Source: Patescibacteria group bacterium (GTDB taxonomy: Bacteria; Patescibacteriota; Microgenomatia; UBA1400; PJMF01). From it: 55,374 nucleotides of DNA. Each line of letters opens with the position of its first letter. Position 1 is the stretch's first letter. The stretch covers positions 1 through 55,374 of the forward strand of contig JAHDXH010000006.1 in NCBI GenBank assembly GCA_023382875.1, written 5' to 3'. A program made the translations under genes and the position numbers. A model generated the notes under the pieces. The model saw only the letters and a program-made list of their open reading frames with translations, made no database searches and was not told where the DNA came from. Positions 31,466 through 39,121 of the stretch are shown here, piece after piece.

Positions 31466-32362
31466 ATGGTGATTTTTGACCCACAATCATATATTCAAAA
31501 AACCAAAGCTAAACTTATGGCTTCGGTTAGTTTGTTGCGTCAAAAAGGCATTGTCCCCAAAGTTGCTGCCATTATGTATGTGGAGGATAAGGGTAGTCAG
31601 CTTTATACCGGTATTAAAAAAGACATGGCCGCTCAATTGGGAATAGAGTATGAAGTCTTTGAATTTAGTTTGACAGGCGGGATTGAGCCGGTGCTTAATA
31701 AACTCAGACAATTAAATGAAGATTCAAGTATCACTGGTATTATTGTGCAAAAACCGACTCGTAAAATTTGGGTGAGTGCTAATTTTATCGAAGGTGAAGA
31801 AAAAGATATTAAAAAAACTTATGACACTTGGTGGAGACTACAAACCAATTTGATTGCTCCACGAAAAGATGTTGATGGTCTTAATCCATCTGTCATTGAG
31901 GCTATTTTAAATGATCGATTGGTTGAACAAAATCGGGTTATGCCGGCTACGGCCAGAGCGGTTTTGGAAATTTTTAACGAGGCTGAAATCAGTTTGAACG
32001 ATAAAAAAATTGTTATTTTAGGCAAATCAGATTTACTTGGCTTACCATTGTTTAATTATTTTTTGAGTAAAAAATATCAGGTTGAAAATTTAGGTAGAAA
32101 AGAGCTGGCGGCGCGAGTGGAAAAGGGAATTGGTCTTACTGATTTTGACGTTGTTATTTCTGCTACTGGTGTTAAAAATTTAATTACGGCTGAATTGGTC
32201 AAAGACGGTGTGATTGTGGTTGATGTGGGAGAGCCAAAGGGTGATGTTGACTTTGATTCTGTCAAAAATAAAGCCAGTTTTATTACTCCTGTTCCGGGTG
32301 GCGTTGGTCCAATGACGGTTATTTCTTTGATGGCCAATCTTTGCGATCTGATTAAAGATTAA
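31466..32362 (+). CDS. folD: bifunctional methylene-THF dehydrogenase/cyclohydrolase
   Basis: The 298-residue product keeps the catalytic Tyr47-xxx-Lys51 (YTGIK), GIIVQKPTRK, RKDVDGLNP, the Rossmann segment KIVILGKSDLLGLPLFNYF and the closing PVPGGVGPMT. An insertion of about 20 residues around IEGEEKDIKKTYDTWW sits in the substrate loop region. It converts 5,10-methylene-THF to 10-formyl-THF, downstream of GlyA. TAAAAT (31451-31456) lies 9 nt before the ATG. Confidence 0.94.
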   Translation: MVIFDPQSYIQKTKAKLMASVSLLRQKGIVPKVAAIMYVEDKGSQLYTGIKKDMAAQLGIEYEVFEFSLTGGIEPVLNKLRQLNEDSSITGIIVQKPTRKIWVSANFIEGEEKDIKKTYDTWWRLQTNLIAPRKDVDGLNPSVIEAILNDRLVEQNRVMPATARAVLEIFNEAEISLNDKKIVILGKSDLLGLPLFNYFLSKKYQVENLGRKELAARVEKGIGLTDFDVVISATGVKNLITAELVKDGVIVVDVGEPKGDVDFDSVKNKASFITPVPGGVGPMTVISLMANLCDLIKD

Positions 32363-32391
32363 AAAGATCTATATTCCCAGATCTATTGTGT

Positions 32392-32501
32392 TATAATACC
32401 AACATTAATTATTTATTTGCGTCTTGGTTGTTGTTCAAACATCCTGATTACAAACACCCAAGGCAAGATCCTCAAATTAAAAGAGGAAGAAAAAGGATAC
32501 T
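32392..32501 (+). promoter_or_regulatory. rpsB promoter and leader
   Basis: TATAAT (32392-32397) lies in TTGTGTTATAAT, the same 12-mer as before rpsF. The leader of about 100 nt ends with AAGGA (32493-32497) four nt before the ATG. ATCCT (32468-32472) could pair with AGGAT (32494-32498), or its CCTC with GAGG (32483-32486), so the ribosome site may be switchable. S2 is known to repress rpsB in other bacteria, and the class here is not identified. Confidence 0.45.
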
Positions 32502-33227
32502 ATGAGATCAATCGATCTTTCATCTTTGCCAGAAAAGGCACCAGAATACGATTTAAGACAGCTTTTGGAAGCTGGTTGTCACTTTGGTCATCACACCAAA
32601 AAATGGCACCCAATGATGGCTGAGTGGATTCACATGGAAAAAGACCAAATCCACATTTTTGACTTGGCTAAAACTGCTAAGCAATTACAACACGCTTATA
32701 ACTACGCTTACATGCTTGCTTCACAAGGTAAATCATTAGTAGTCGTTGGTACCAAAAAACAAGCTAAAGATATTGTTAGAGCTGTCGCTACTGAAGCTCA
32801 AATGCCTTACATTGCTTCAAGATGGTTGGGTGGTACTTTGACCAACTGGGAACAAATTTCCAAATCTATCAAAAACATGATGAAAATCGAAAAAGGTCTT
32901 AAAGATGGTGATTTCAACCACTTGACCAAATTCGAAAGAACTCAGTTAGAAAAACAAGCTGCTCGTTTGGCTAGATTCTTCGATGGTTTGAGAGAGCTCA
33001 AGAGTACTCCTGACGCTTTGTTTGTCATCGATCCTAAAAAAGAAAGAATCACTATTACTGAAGCTCTGGCTAATGATGTTCCTGTTGTTGCCTTAATTGA
33101 CACTAATGGTGACCCAAGAGAAGTCAGTTTGCCAATTCCAGCTAACGACGATGCTGTTGGTAGTATCGAATTAATTGTTAAAGCTGTGGCTGAAGGTTAC
33201 AAAGCAGGTAAAGCAAGTAAGAAATAA
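32502..33227 (+). CDS. rpsB: 30S ribosomal protein S2
   Basis: The 241-residue product has LLEAGCHFGHHTKKWHP, IHIFDLAKTAKQL, VVGTKKQAKDIV, MPYIASRWLGGTLTNW and PVVALIDTNGDPREVSLPIPANDDAVGSI, the standard S2 landmarks. It is partnered with tsf 9 nt downstream, as in most bacteria. Confidence 0.97.
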   Translation: MRSIDLSSLPEKAPEYDLRQLLEAGCHFGHHTKKWHPMMAEWIHMEKDQIHIFDLAKTAKQLQHAYNYAYMLASQGKSLVVVGTKKQAKDIVRAVATEAQMPYIASRWLGGTLTNWEQISKSIKNMMKIEKGLKDGDFNHLTKFERTQLEKQAARLARFFDGLRELKSTPDALFVIDPKKERITITEALANDVPVVALIDTNGDPREVSLPIPANDDAVGSIELIVKAVAEGYKAGKASKK

Positions 33228-33236
33228 GGAGTTTCT

Positions 33237-33698
33237 ATGGCTAACTACACAACTGAAGACATCAAAAGATTAAGAGAAGAAACCGGTGCTGGCATGATGG
33301 ATTGTAAAAAATGCTTAGATGAAGCTAACGGTGACTATGAAGAAGCTAAAAAATTAGTTTTTGCTCGTGGTATCGCTAAGGCTGAAAAGAAAGCTGACCG
33401 TGAAACTAAAGAAGGTTATATCGCTTCTTACGTTCACTCCAATGCTAAAACCGCTTCTTTAGTCGAGATTCTTTGTGAAACTGACTTTGTTGCTCGCAAC
33501 GAAGATTTCCGTACTATGGCTATGAGTATTGCTATGCAAGTCGTAGCTATGAATCCAGAAAATGTTGATGAGTTGATGGCTCAGGATTTCATTAAAGATC
33601 CAAGTATGACTATCGAAGAATTGGTTAAAAGAACCAGTGGCAAAATTGGCGAAAAATTCGTCGTTAACCGCTTCGTTCGTTTTGAAGTCGGACAATAA
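33237..33698 (+). CDS. tsf: elongation factor Ts, short form
   Basis: The 153-residue product has the N-terminal UBA-like domain (TEDIKRLREETGAGMMDCKKCLDEANGDYEEA) and the EF-Tu contact motif TDFVARN at 82-88. Then only one core subdomain follows, ending RFVRFEVGQ. It is little more than half the length of E. coli EF-Ts and shorter than the compact Thermus form. It catalyses GDP release from EF-Tu. TAAGGAG lies before the ATG. Confidence 0.95.
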   Translation: MANYTTEDIKRLREETGAGMMDCKKCLDEANGDYEEAKKLVFARGIAKAEKKADRETKEGYIASYVHSNAKTASLVEILCETDFVARNEDFRTMAMSIAMQVVAMNPENVDELMAQDFIKDPSMTIEELVKRTSGKIGEKFVVNRFVRFEVGQ

Positions 33699-33718
33699 AA
33701 CTTTGAGTTTAAAAATAA

Positions 33719-33745
33719 GCCCTCGTTAACAGCGAGGGCTTTTTT
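33719..33745 (+). terminator. intrinsic terminator of rpsB-tsf
   Basis: GCCCTCG (33719-33725) pairs with CGAGGGC (33733-33739), followed by six T. The -10 of the next gene (TATAAA, 33748-33753) follows at once, 8 nt before ATG 33762. Confidence 0.92.
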
Positions 33746-33761
33746 GTTATAAACTTAAACC

Positions 33762-34679
33762 ATGGTTAGAAAGAAGCAACCTTCACCACCACCTAAATTT
33801 TTTTCATTTATAGTGAATTTTTTACGAATATTTTTGGTGGGTGGAGCAATTTTGAGTGGTTTATTGGTAGTGGTGTTTTTGTTTATTTCGCAAATAGAGA
33901 CGAAGCTAAGTACTCAAAATATTTTATTCATTCCAAACAGTAAAGACGTTTCAGAGGGACAAATAATCTTGGCATCAGTTAATGGCAACTCACAAAAAGT
34001 TTTCGTTTACCAATTCCCAGCGTCATTAAAATCTGAAGTTTTAGGAGGGTATGGTGAATATCCACTGGGTTCCGTTTTACCTTTACTAAAAATTGACCAC
34101 AAAGATAATTATTTTGCTTTGGCTGCTTTTAGTGGGATTTTTCAACATAGTGTGACAAGCTTTTATGAACACCCAATCGACTCCGAACAATTGAGCAAAG
34201 CTAAGTTGATTGGTCTCTTATTGAAGCAAAGGTCAACGTGGTCGTTGGCTTGGCAGATTTATAAACTAGATGGCACAAGTTTATCGTTCAAAAGAGTAGA
34301 GAACTGGGAAGAGTGGGGTAAAGCTTTGAGTGGTCAGTTAGTTGGCAGTATTAATGATCACTGTTCGGTGGCAGTGGTTAATACCACCAAAATTAATGGT
34401 TTAGCGACAAAATTGAGCAATGTTTTAGAAAAGAGTGGGGTAGAGGTCGTCCGGACGACTGATAGCATCTGGGATCAATCTGCTACTGCTATTTATTATG
34501 CTGACGAAAGCGCTCTGGAGTGTGAATCTGTAATTAATGTTATTCAATCTGTTAGCCCAGTTAAACTAATCAAAAACACCGACGAGGTTAAACCCACTCA
34601 GTACCGAGCAAAAGTTGTCTTTTTTATTGGAAACGAATTGGCTGAGATCTTTGGCAAAGAATCAACTAAAGCCGATTAA
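33762..34679 (+). CDS. membrane protein with LytR_C-like domain and degenerate LCP-like region
   Basis: The 305-residue product has a proline-rich cytoplasmic start and a membrane helix at about 20-48. The extracellular region (about 60-130: ILFIPNSKDVSEGQIILASVNGNSQ) recalls a reduced LCP fold without its usual Arg/Asp pattern. The C-terminal part, about 200-300, contains VAVVNTTKINGLATKLSNVLEKSGVEVV, the layout of the LytR C-terminal domain. LCP enzymes attach glycopolymers to peptidoglycan, but this one may be inactive. It overlaps the convergent TPR gene by 4 nt. Confidence 0.65.
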   Translation: MVRKKQPSPPPKFFSFIVNFLRIFLVGGAILSGLLVVVFLFISQIETKLSTQNILFIPNSKDVSEGQIILASVNGNSQKVFVYQFPASLKSEVLGGYGEYPLGSVLPLLKIDHKDNYFALAAFSGIFQHSVTSFYEHPIDSEQLSKAKLIGLLLKQRSTWSLAWQIYKLDGTSLSFKRVENWEEWGKALSGQLVGSINDHCSVAVVNTTKINGLATKLSNVLEKSGVEVVRTTDSIWDQSATAIYYADESALECESVINVIQSVSPVKLIKNTDEVKPTQYRAKVVFFIGNELAEIFGKESTKAD

Positions 34680-35449
34680 TCTTCGTCATCATCAGCGACT
34701 GGAGCGTCATCATCCTCAAGGTTGCGATTGGCTCTTTCAGAAAAGTCATCACTATCTTCGAGATCCATATCGGTGTGGACGATTTCCATCGGAATATTGT
34801 CTTCCAGCAAGAATTTTTCATCAATATCGTTAATGGTGGTCAACAAACTCTTATTAAGTGGGAAAGAGTGAATGTTGGCATTTTGAGCTGATCGCTCAAC
34901 TTCTTTGATGTAGATACTACATGATTTAGTTGAAGATGAATGAACAAAGCATTCGTAGCGATTTTTTCTATTGATGAGTTTGGTCAATCGGAAAGACAAG
35001 TCTTCTGGCAAAGTGCCGATGTATTTGCCGTCAGTTTCCACAGAAATATAACGATTTTTGATTTTTAACTCACAAGTTTGGCCGGGGTTTAAACGGTTGA
35101 GAATTTCTTTTCCAGCTAGTCTATGGAGTTCGACAATTTTGGTTTTTCCAGGCTCTTCAATGAAATTTTCTTGAGAGAAATTAGGGGTAGTGCAAAGTTT
35201 GTTTTTAATTTTTTCTAAGTTTTTCTTAGCAATTGAGTTGGATGAGTCTAATTCCAAAACTTTGTTGAAGCATTGTTTGGCTTTGGTTGACTTGTCTAAT
35301 TGCATGTAAGACAAACCAAGGCGATTCAAAGCACCAATGTCGTTGGGATTGATACCTAAAATTTCTTCATTGATAAGTGAGGCTTTTTGCCAGTCACCAC
35401 CTTTGGCGGCATTGACGGCTAAGAGTTGTAGTGTTGAGAGTTTATTCAT
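34676..35449 (-). CDS. TPR-repeat protein with acidic tail
   Basis: The 257-residue product has tandem TPR units at about residues 5-75 (NAAKGGDWQKASLINEEILGINPNDIGALNRLGLSYMQLDKSTKAKQCFNKVLELD). A separate beta-rich domain at about 115-190 contains ICELKIKNRYISVETDGKYIGTLPED-like sequence, and the tail is a run of D and E. It is cytoplasmic by composition. The combination may serve as a scaffold; partners are unknown. Confidence 0.75.
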   Translation of the reverse strand: MNKLSTLQLLAVNAAKGGDWQKASLINEEILGINPNDIGALNRLGLSYMQLDKSTKAKQCFNKVLELDSSNSIAKKNLEKIKNKLCTTPNFSQENFIEEPGKTKIVELHRLAGKEILNRLNPGQTCELKIKNRYISVETDGKYIGTLPEDLSFRLTKLINRKNRYECFVHSSSTKSCSIYIKEVERSAQNANIHSFPLNKSLLTTINDIDEKFLLEDNIPMEIVHTDMDLEDSDDFSERANRNLEDDDAPVADDDED

Positions 35450-35522
35450 TTGAATAAGCTTAAATTCTGATGATAAAAGATACTATTACGTCTTGTGATT
35501 GTCAACCATTGGGGTCTACATC

Positions 35523-35528
35523 TATAAT
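35523..35528 (+). promoter_or_regulatory. consensus -10 element of yebC, leaderless pattern
   Basis: TATAAT, 8 nt before ATG 35537, without any Shine-Dalgarno sequence. Confidence 0.6.
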
Positions 35529-35536
35529 CGCCCTAT

Positions 35537-36097
35537 ATGGCAGGACACAGCAAATGGAACAATATTAAGAATCGCAAAGGCGCTCAGGATATTAAACGAG
35601 GTAAAGCGTTTAGTCAATGTGCGAAAGCGATTAAGTCGGCTATCAAAGAAGGTGGCGGTGGTGATCCTAAATTTAACCCTACACTTCGTTTGGCTTTGGA
35701 TAAGGCCCGCTCTGTTAATATGCCTAACGACAAGATCCAAAAAGCTATTGATCGTGGTCTAGGTAAAACAGCTGCAGGTACCGTCATGGACGAAATTAAC
35801 TATGAAGGTTTTGCTGCTGGTGGCGTAGGCATGATTATTACCAGTATCACTGACAACAAAAATCGCACCGCTTCAGAAATTAGAACCATCATGTCAAAAG
35901 CAGGTGGGGCATTGGGAAGTCCTGGTTGTGCTAGTTACATGTTCAACCGTGTTGATGGTGAATACCAAGTCACTATGCCTATGATTATTACTGACGAAAC
36001 TCAACAACAAAATTTACAAGAATTAATGGATAGTTTACGCGAGCTGGACGATGTTGAAGATGTTTATATTGCCGGCGAGTGGGAAGGTAAAGAGTGA
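35537..36097 (+). CDS. yebC: YebC/PmpR family protein, internally shortened
   Basis: The product has 186 residues against about 240-250 in the family. The N-terminus is standard (MAGHSKWNNIKNRKGAQDIKRGKAFSQ, then NMPNDKIQKAIDRG, YEGFAAGGVGMII, NRTASEIRTIMSKAGGALGSPGCASYMFNR). The middle alpha/beta domain is largely missing, and the protein closes with LMDSLRELDDVEDVYIAGEW. YebC proteins act as transcription regulators and, as shown more recently, on translation of proline-rich stretches. The stop overlaps the GTG start of the next gene. Confidence 0.93.
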   Translation: MAGHSKWNNIKNRKGAQDIKRGKAFSQCAKAIKSAIKEGGGGDPKFNPTLRLALDKARSVNMPNDKIQKAIDRGLGKTAAGTVMDEINYEGFAAGGVGMIITSITDNKNRTASEIRTIMSKAGGALGSPGCASYMFNRVDGEYQVTMPMIITDETQQQNLQELMDSLRELDDVEDVYIAGEWEGKE

Positions 36098-36861
36098 GAC
36101 GAAGAGAACGTTTTGTCGTTGCTTCTATCATTTTAAGTTTAGGACTTTTCATTGTTCAATTAGTTGATTTGGAGTACCGTGTCTGGGCGGTGGTAGCACT
36201 TGGCTTTGTTTCTTATCTACTTTCTGCTTGGGCTTTATTCGAAGATCTTCAGCCCTTCGAGTGGTTTACGGTTTTGCCTTTTCCCGTGTTTTATGCGATT
36301 TCGGTAGGATTTTTCTACTTTTTACTACCCACCAATTTCCTTAGTCGACTGTTGGTCTTAACCATTTTTGGCGTTGGCATGTATGCCTTGTTTTTAACCT
36401 CTAACATTTTTTCTGTGGCCAAAGGCAAAGCCATTCAGCTGATCCACGCTGCTCATGCCATTGGTTTGTTGTTTACTTTGTTTACTTCTTTGCTTTTAAC
36501 TAACACTGTTTTTTCTTTGCATTTGCCTTTTTATTTGAATGGTTTGGCAGTGGCAGCTATTCATTTTCCTTTGGTATTGATGTCACTGTGGTCCGTCAAA
36601 TTGGAGCAAAAAGTGAGTCGTGAGACTTTGGTTTTGTCAGGGATGTTGACTTTAATTTTGACCGAATTAGTGGTTGGTCTGTCCTTTTATCCCATCTCAG
36701 TTTGGAATCAAGCTTTGTTGACCATGGCAGTTTTATATATCGGTTTGGGTGTCTTACAAAACTACTTGAGAGGGATCTTATTTAGCAATGCAATTCGTGA
36801 ATATTCTCTGGTGGCTGGTCTGGTTGGTTTCATTTTTCTGATGTTGTTTCCTCTAAAGTGA
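36094..36861 (+). CDS. hypothetical polytopic membrane protein
   Basis: The 255-residue product starts at GTG 36094, overlapping the yebC stop by 4 nt (translational coupling). It has seven or eight membrane helices joined by short loops and almost no charged residues inside. No transporter or enzyme motif is recognised. It ends only 15 nt before the ugd start. Confidence 0.75.
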   Translation: MRRRERFVVASIILSLGLFIVQLVDLEYRVWAVVALGFVSYLLSAWALFEDLQPFEWFTVLPFPVFYAISVGFFYFLLPTNFLSRLLVLTIFGVGMYALFLTSNIFSVAKGKAIQLIHAAHAIGLLFTLFTSLLLTNTVFSLHLPFYLNGLAVAAIHFPLVLMSLWSVKLEQKVSRETLVLSGMLTLILTELVVGLSFYPISVWNQALLTMAVLYIGLGVLQNYLRGILFSNAIREYSLVAGLVGFIFLMLFPLK

Positions 36862-36863
36862 GG

Positions 36864-36869
36864 TAGAAT
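36864..36869 (+). promoter_or_regulatory. -10 element of ugd, leaderless pattern
   Basis: TAGAAT lies 7 nt before ATG 36877. It overlaps the upstream in-frame ATG codons at 36868 and 36871, arguing that 36877 is the real start. Confidence 0.5.
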
Positions 36870-36876
36870 GATGGAC

Positions 36877-38172
36877 ATGGAAATCTCAATTATTGGCCAT
36901 GGCTATGTGGGTTTGGTGACCGCCTGCGTATTCGCTGATTTTGGCAACAAAGTACACGTTATTGGTCGCACTCCAGAAAAAATCTCTCGTCTCAGATCCG
37001 GTGATCCGATTATCTATGAACCAGGTTTGGAAGAAATTTTAGATAGAAATCTCAAAAACGGTAATCTAGAATTTTCCACCACTTACGATTCCATTAAAAA
37101 TTCAGAAATTGTTTTTATTGCGGTTGGTACTCCGTCACAAGCAGATGGTTCGGCTGATTTAAGCCAAGTTAAGGTGGTGGCCAAGGAAATTGCTTTGGCA
37201 CTAGGGGAGAGCTTCACGGTTGTTTCCTGCAAGAGTACTGTTCCAGTAGGAACAAATAGAGCAGTTGAAAAAATCTTAACTGAAAATGCGCCAGCTCATG
37301 CTAAATTTGCTGTTGCTTCATGTCCAGAGTTTTTAAGAGAGGGAACAGGAGTTTCTGATACTCTCTCCCCCGATAGAGTAGTGATCGGCACAGAATCCAA
37401 GAAGGCAGCCGATCTGCTTTTAGAACTTCATAAGCCAATTGGCGGTCAAAGAGTGGTTTGTGATTTATCATCCGCAGAAATGATTAAATATGCCTCAAAT
37501 TCGATGTTGGCGACTAAGATCTCCTTTGCCAATTTAATCGCCGAAATGAGTGAAGTGGCTGGGGCTAATGCACCATTAGTTTTGAAAGCTGTAGGGTTGG
37601 ATAACCGCGTTGGAGCTAAATTCTTAGACGCAGGTATTGGTTATGGCGGTGCGTGTTTCCCCAAAGACGTCAAAGCTTTAGCTTTTATTGGCAAGGACTT
37701 GGGTGTTGACTCTAGCTTACTTGATCAAGTCGAAAAGATTAATCATAATGCTCGCGAACGTTTTGCTGAAAGAATTGTCAAACATGCCAAGGGCAAAGTT
37801 TTGGCTATTTGGGGTTTGAGTTTCAAGCCAAATACTGATGATATTCGCGAAGCGCCGTCCATCGAAATCATGAAGTATCTACTCAAAAATGGCTTTTCTC
37901 TTAGAGTTTATGATCCTCAGGCTATGGGTCACATCAGAAGGATTTTTGGTGATCAACTGAGTTATTTCGACAACAAAGATGATGCTTTGGCTGGTTCAGA
38001 TAATTTAGTGGTTTTGACTGAATGGAGTGAATTTGCCGCCGCAGATCTGGAAGAAGTCAAAAAAGTATTGAAAAATCCAGTAATTTTTGATGGTAGAAAC
38101 GTTTTTGATCCAGAACAAATGGGCAAACTTGGCTTTGAGTATTACTCAGTTGGTCGAAAAGACGTTAAATAA
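36877..38172 (+). CDS. ugd: UDP-glucose 6-dehydrogenase
   Basis: The product has 431 residues from ATG 36877, where the start MEISIIGHGYVGLVTACVF matches the family exactly; two earlier ATGs would add only MMD. The Rossmann GHGYVG is at 7-12, followed by VAVGTPSQADGSADLS and the catalytic cysteine in GYGGACFPKDVKAL. The C-terminal domain has WGLSFKPNTDDIREAPS. It oxidises UDP-glucose to UDP-glucuronate with two NAD+. The next gene uses that product. Confidence 0.94.
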   Translation: MEISIIGHGYVGLVTACVFADFGNKVHVIGRTPEKISRLRSGDPIIYEPGLEEILDRNLKNGNLEFSTTYDSIKNSEIVFIAVGTPSQADGSADLSQVKVVAKEIALALGESFTVVSCKSTVPVGTNRAVEKILTENAPAHAKFAVASCPEFLREGTGVSDTLSPDRVVIGTESKKAADLLLELHKPIGGQRVVCDLSSAEMIKYASNSMLATKISFANLIAEMSEVAGANAPLVLKAVGLDNRVGAKFLDAGIGYGGACFPKDVKALAFIGKDLGVDSSLLDQVEKINHNARERFAERIVKHAKGKVLAIWGLSFKPNTDDIREAPSIEIMKYLLKNGFSLRVYDPQAMGHIRRIFGDQLSYFDNKDDALAGSDNLVVLTEWSEFAAADLEEVKKVLKNPVIFDGRNVFDPEQMGKLGFEYYSVGRKDVK

Positions 38173-38176
38173 AAAT

Positions 38177-39121
38177 ATGAACATTCTTGTTGCGGGCGGT
38201 GTCGGATTTTTAGGATCTAATTTTTGCAAGTTATTGCTAGGTAAAGGTCATAAGGTTTGGGCATTGGATAACTTGATTACTTCAAGTGTATCTAATCTAG
38301 AAGCAATTAAGAATGACTCTAATTTTTCGTTTTTACAGGTTGACGTAATTAAGCCGGATTTCATCGGTCAATTAAGTCAGGTCAAATTTGACGCTATTTA
38401 TCATTTGGCTTCACCGGCATCACCACCGTGGTATCAAAAGTATCCGATTGAAACTCTTGAGGTCAACTCGATTGGTACTAAAAACCTGTTGGAACTAGCT
38501 CGTCGAGACGGGGCAAAGTTCATTTATGCTTCAACTTCTGAAGTTTATGGTGATCCGAGTGTTCACCCACAACCAGAGACATATTGGGGCAATGTTAATT
38601 CATTTGGTCCTCGATCTTGTTATGACGAGGCCAAGCGATATGGCGAAGCCATGTGTTACACCTATTTGACCAAATACAATGTTGATGTGAGACTAGTGAG
38701 AATTTTCAATACCTATGGCCCAAATATGGACCCAGACGATGGGAGAGTGGTCTCTAATTTTGTTACTCAGGCACTAAGAGGCAATAAAATGACCATTTAT
38801 GGTGATGGTTCCCAAACTAGGTCGTTTTGCTATGTTGATGATTTGATTAGAGGCTTTTACTTAATGATGGAAAAACCTGTGACAGGAGAAATTATTAACT
38901 TGGGTAATCCAGGCGAATTTACTATGTTGGAGCTTGCCCAAAAAGTGCAGACTTTACTTGGTAAACAACTCGAGATAGTTCATGAACCTTTACCTCAAGA
39001 TGATCCTAAGCAGAGGAGACCTGACATTGGTAAGGCTGAGCGACTCTTGGGTTGGAAGCCAGAAATTGATTTAGATCAGGGATTGGCCGCCACCATCGAA
39101 TATTTTAGCAATAAAATTTAA
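38177..39121 (+). CDS. uxs: UDP-glucuronate decarboxylase (UDP-xylose synthase)
   Basis: The 314-residue SDR protein starts at ATG 38177, 4 nt after ugd; the frame is open further upstream within ugd, but the Rossmann start VAGGVGFLGSNFC fixes the N-terminus. UXS hallmarks are HLASPASPPWYQKYPIET, STSEVYGDPSVHPQPETYWGNVN, the SCYDEAKRYGE YxxxK site, and FVTQALRGNKMTIYGDG. It makes UDP-xylose from UDP-glucuronate. Together with ugd this gives a two-step UDP-xylose branch for glycan synthesis. Confidence 0.92.
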   Translation: MNILVAGGVGFLGSNFCKLLLGKGHKVWALDNLITSSVSNLEAIKNDSNFSFLQVDVIKPDFIGQLSQVKFDAIYHLASPASPPWYQKYPIETLEVNSIGTKNLLELARRDGAKFIYASTSEVYGDPSVHPQPETYWGNVNSFGPRSCYDEAKRYGEAMCYTYLTKYNVDVRLVRIFNTYGPNMDPDDGRVVSNFVTQALRGNKMTIYGDGSQTRSFCYVDDLIRGFYLMMEKPVTGEIINLGNPGEFTMLELAQKVQTLLGKQLEIVHEPLPQDDPKQRRPDIGKAERLLGWKPEIDLDQGLAATIEYFSNKI

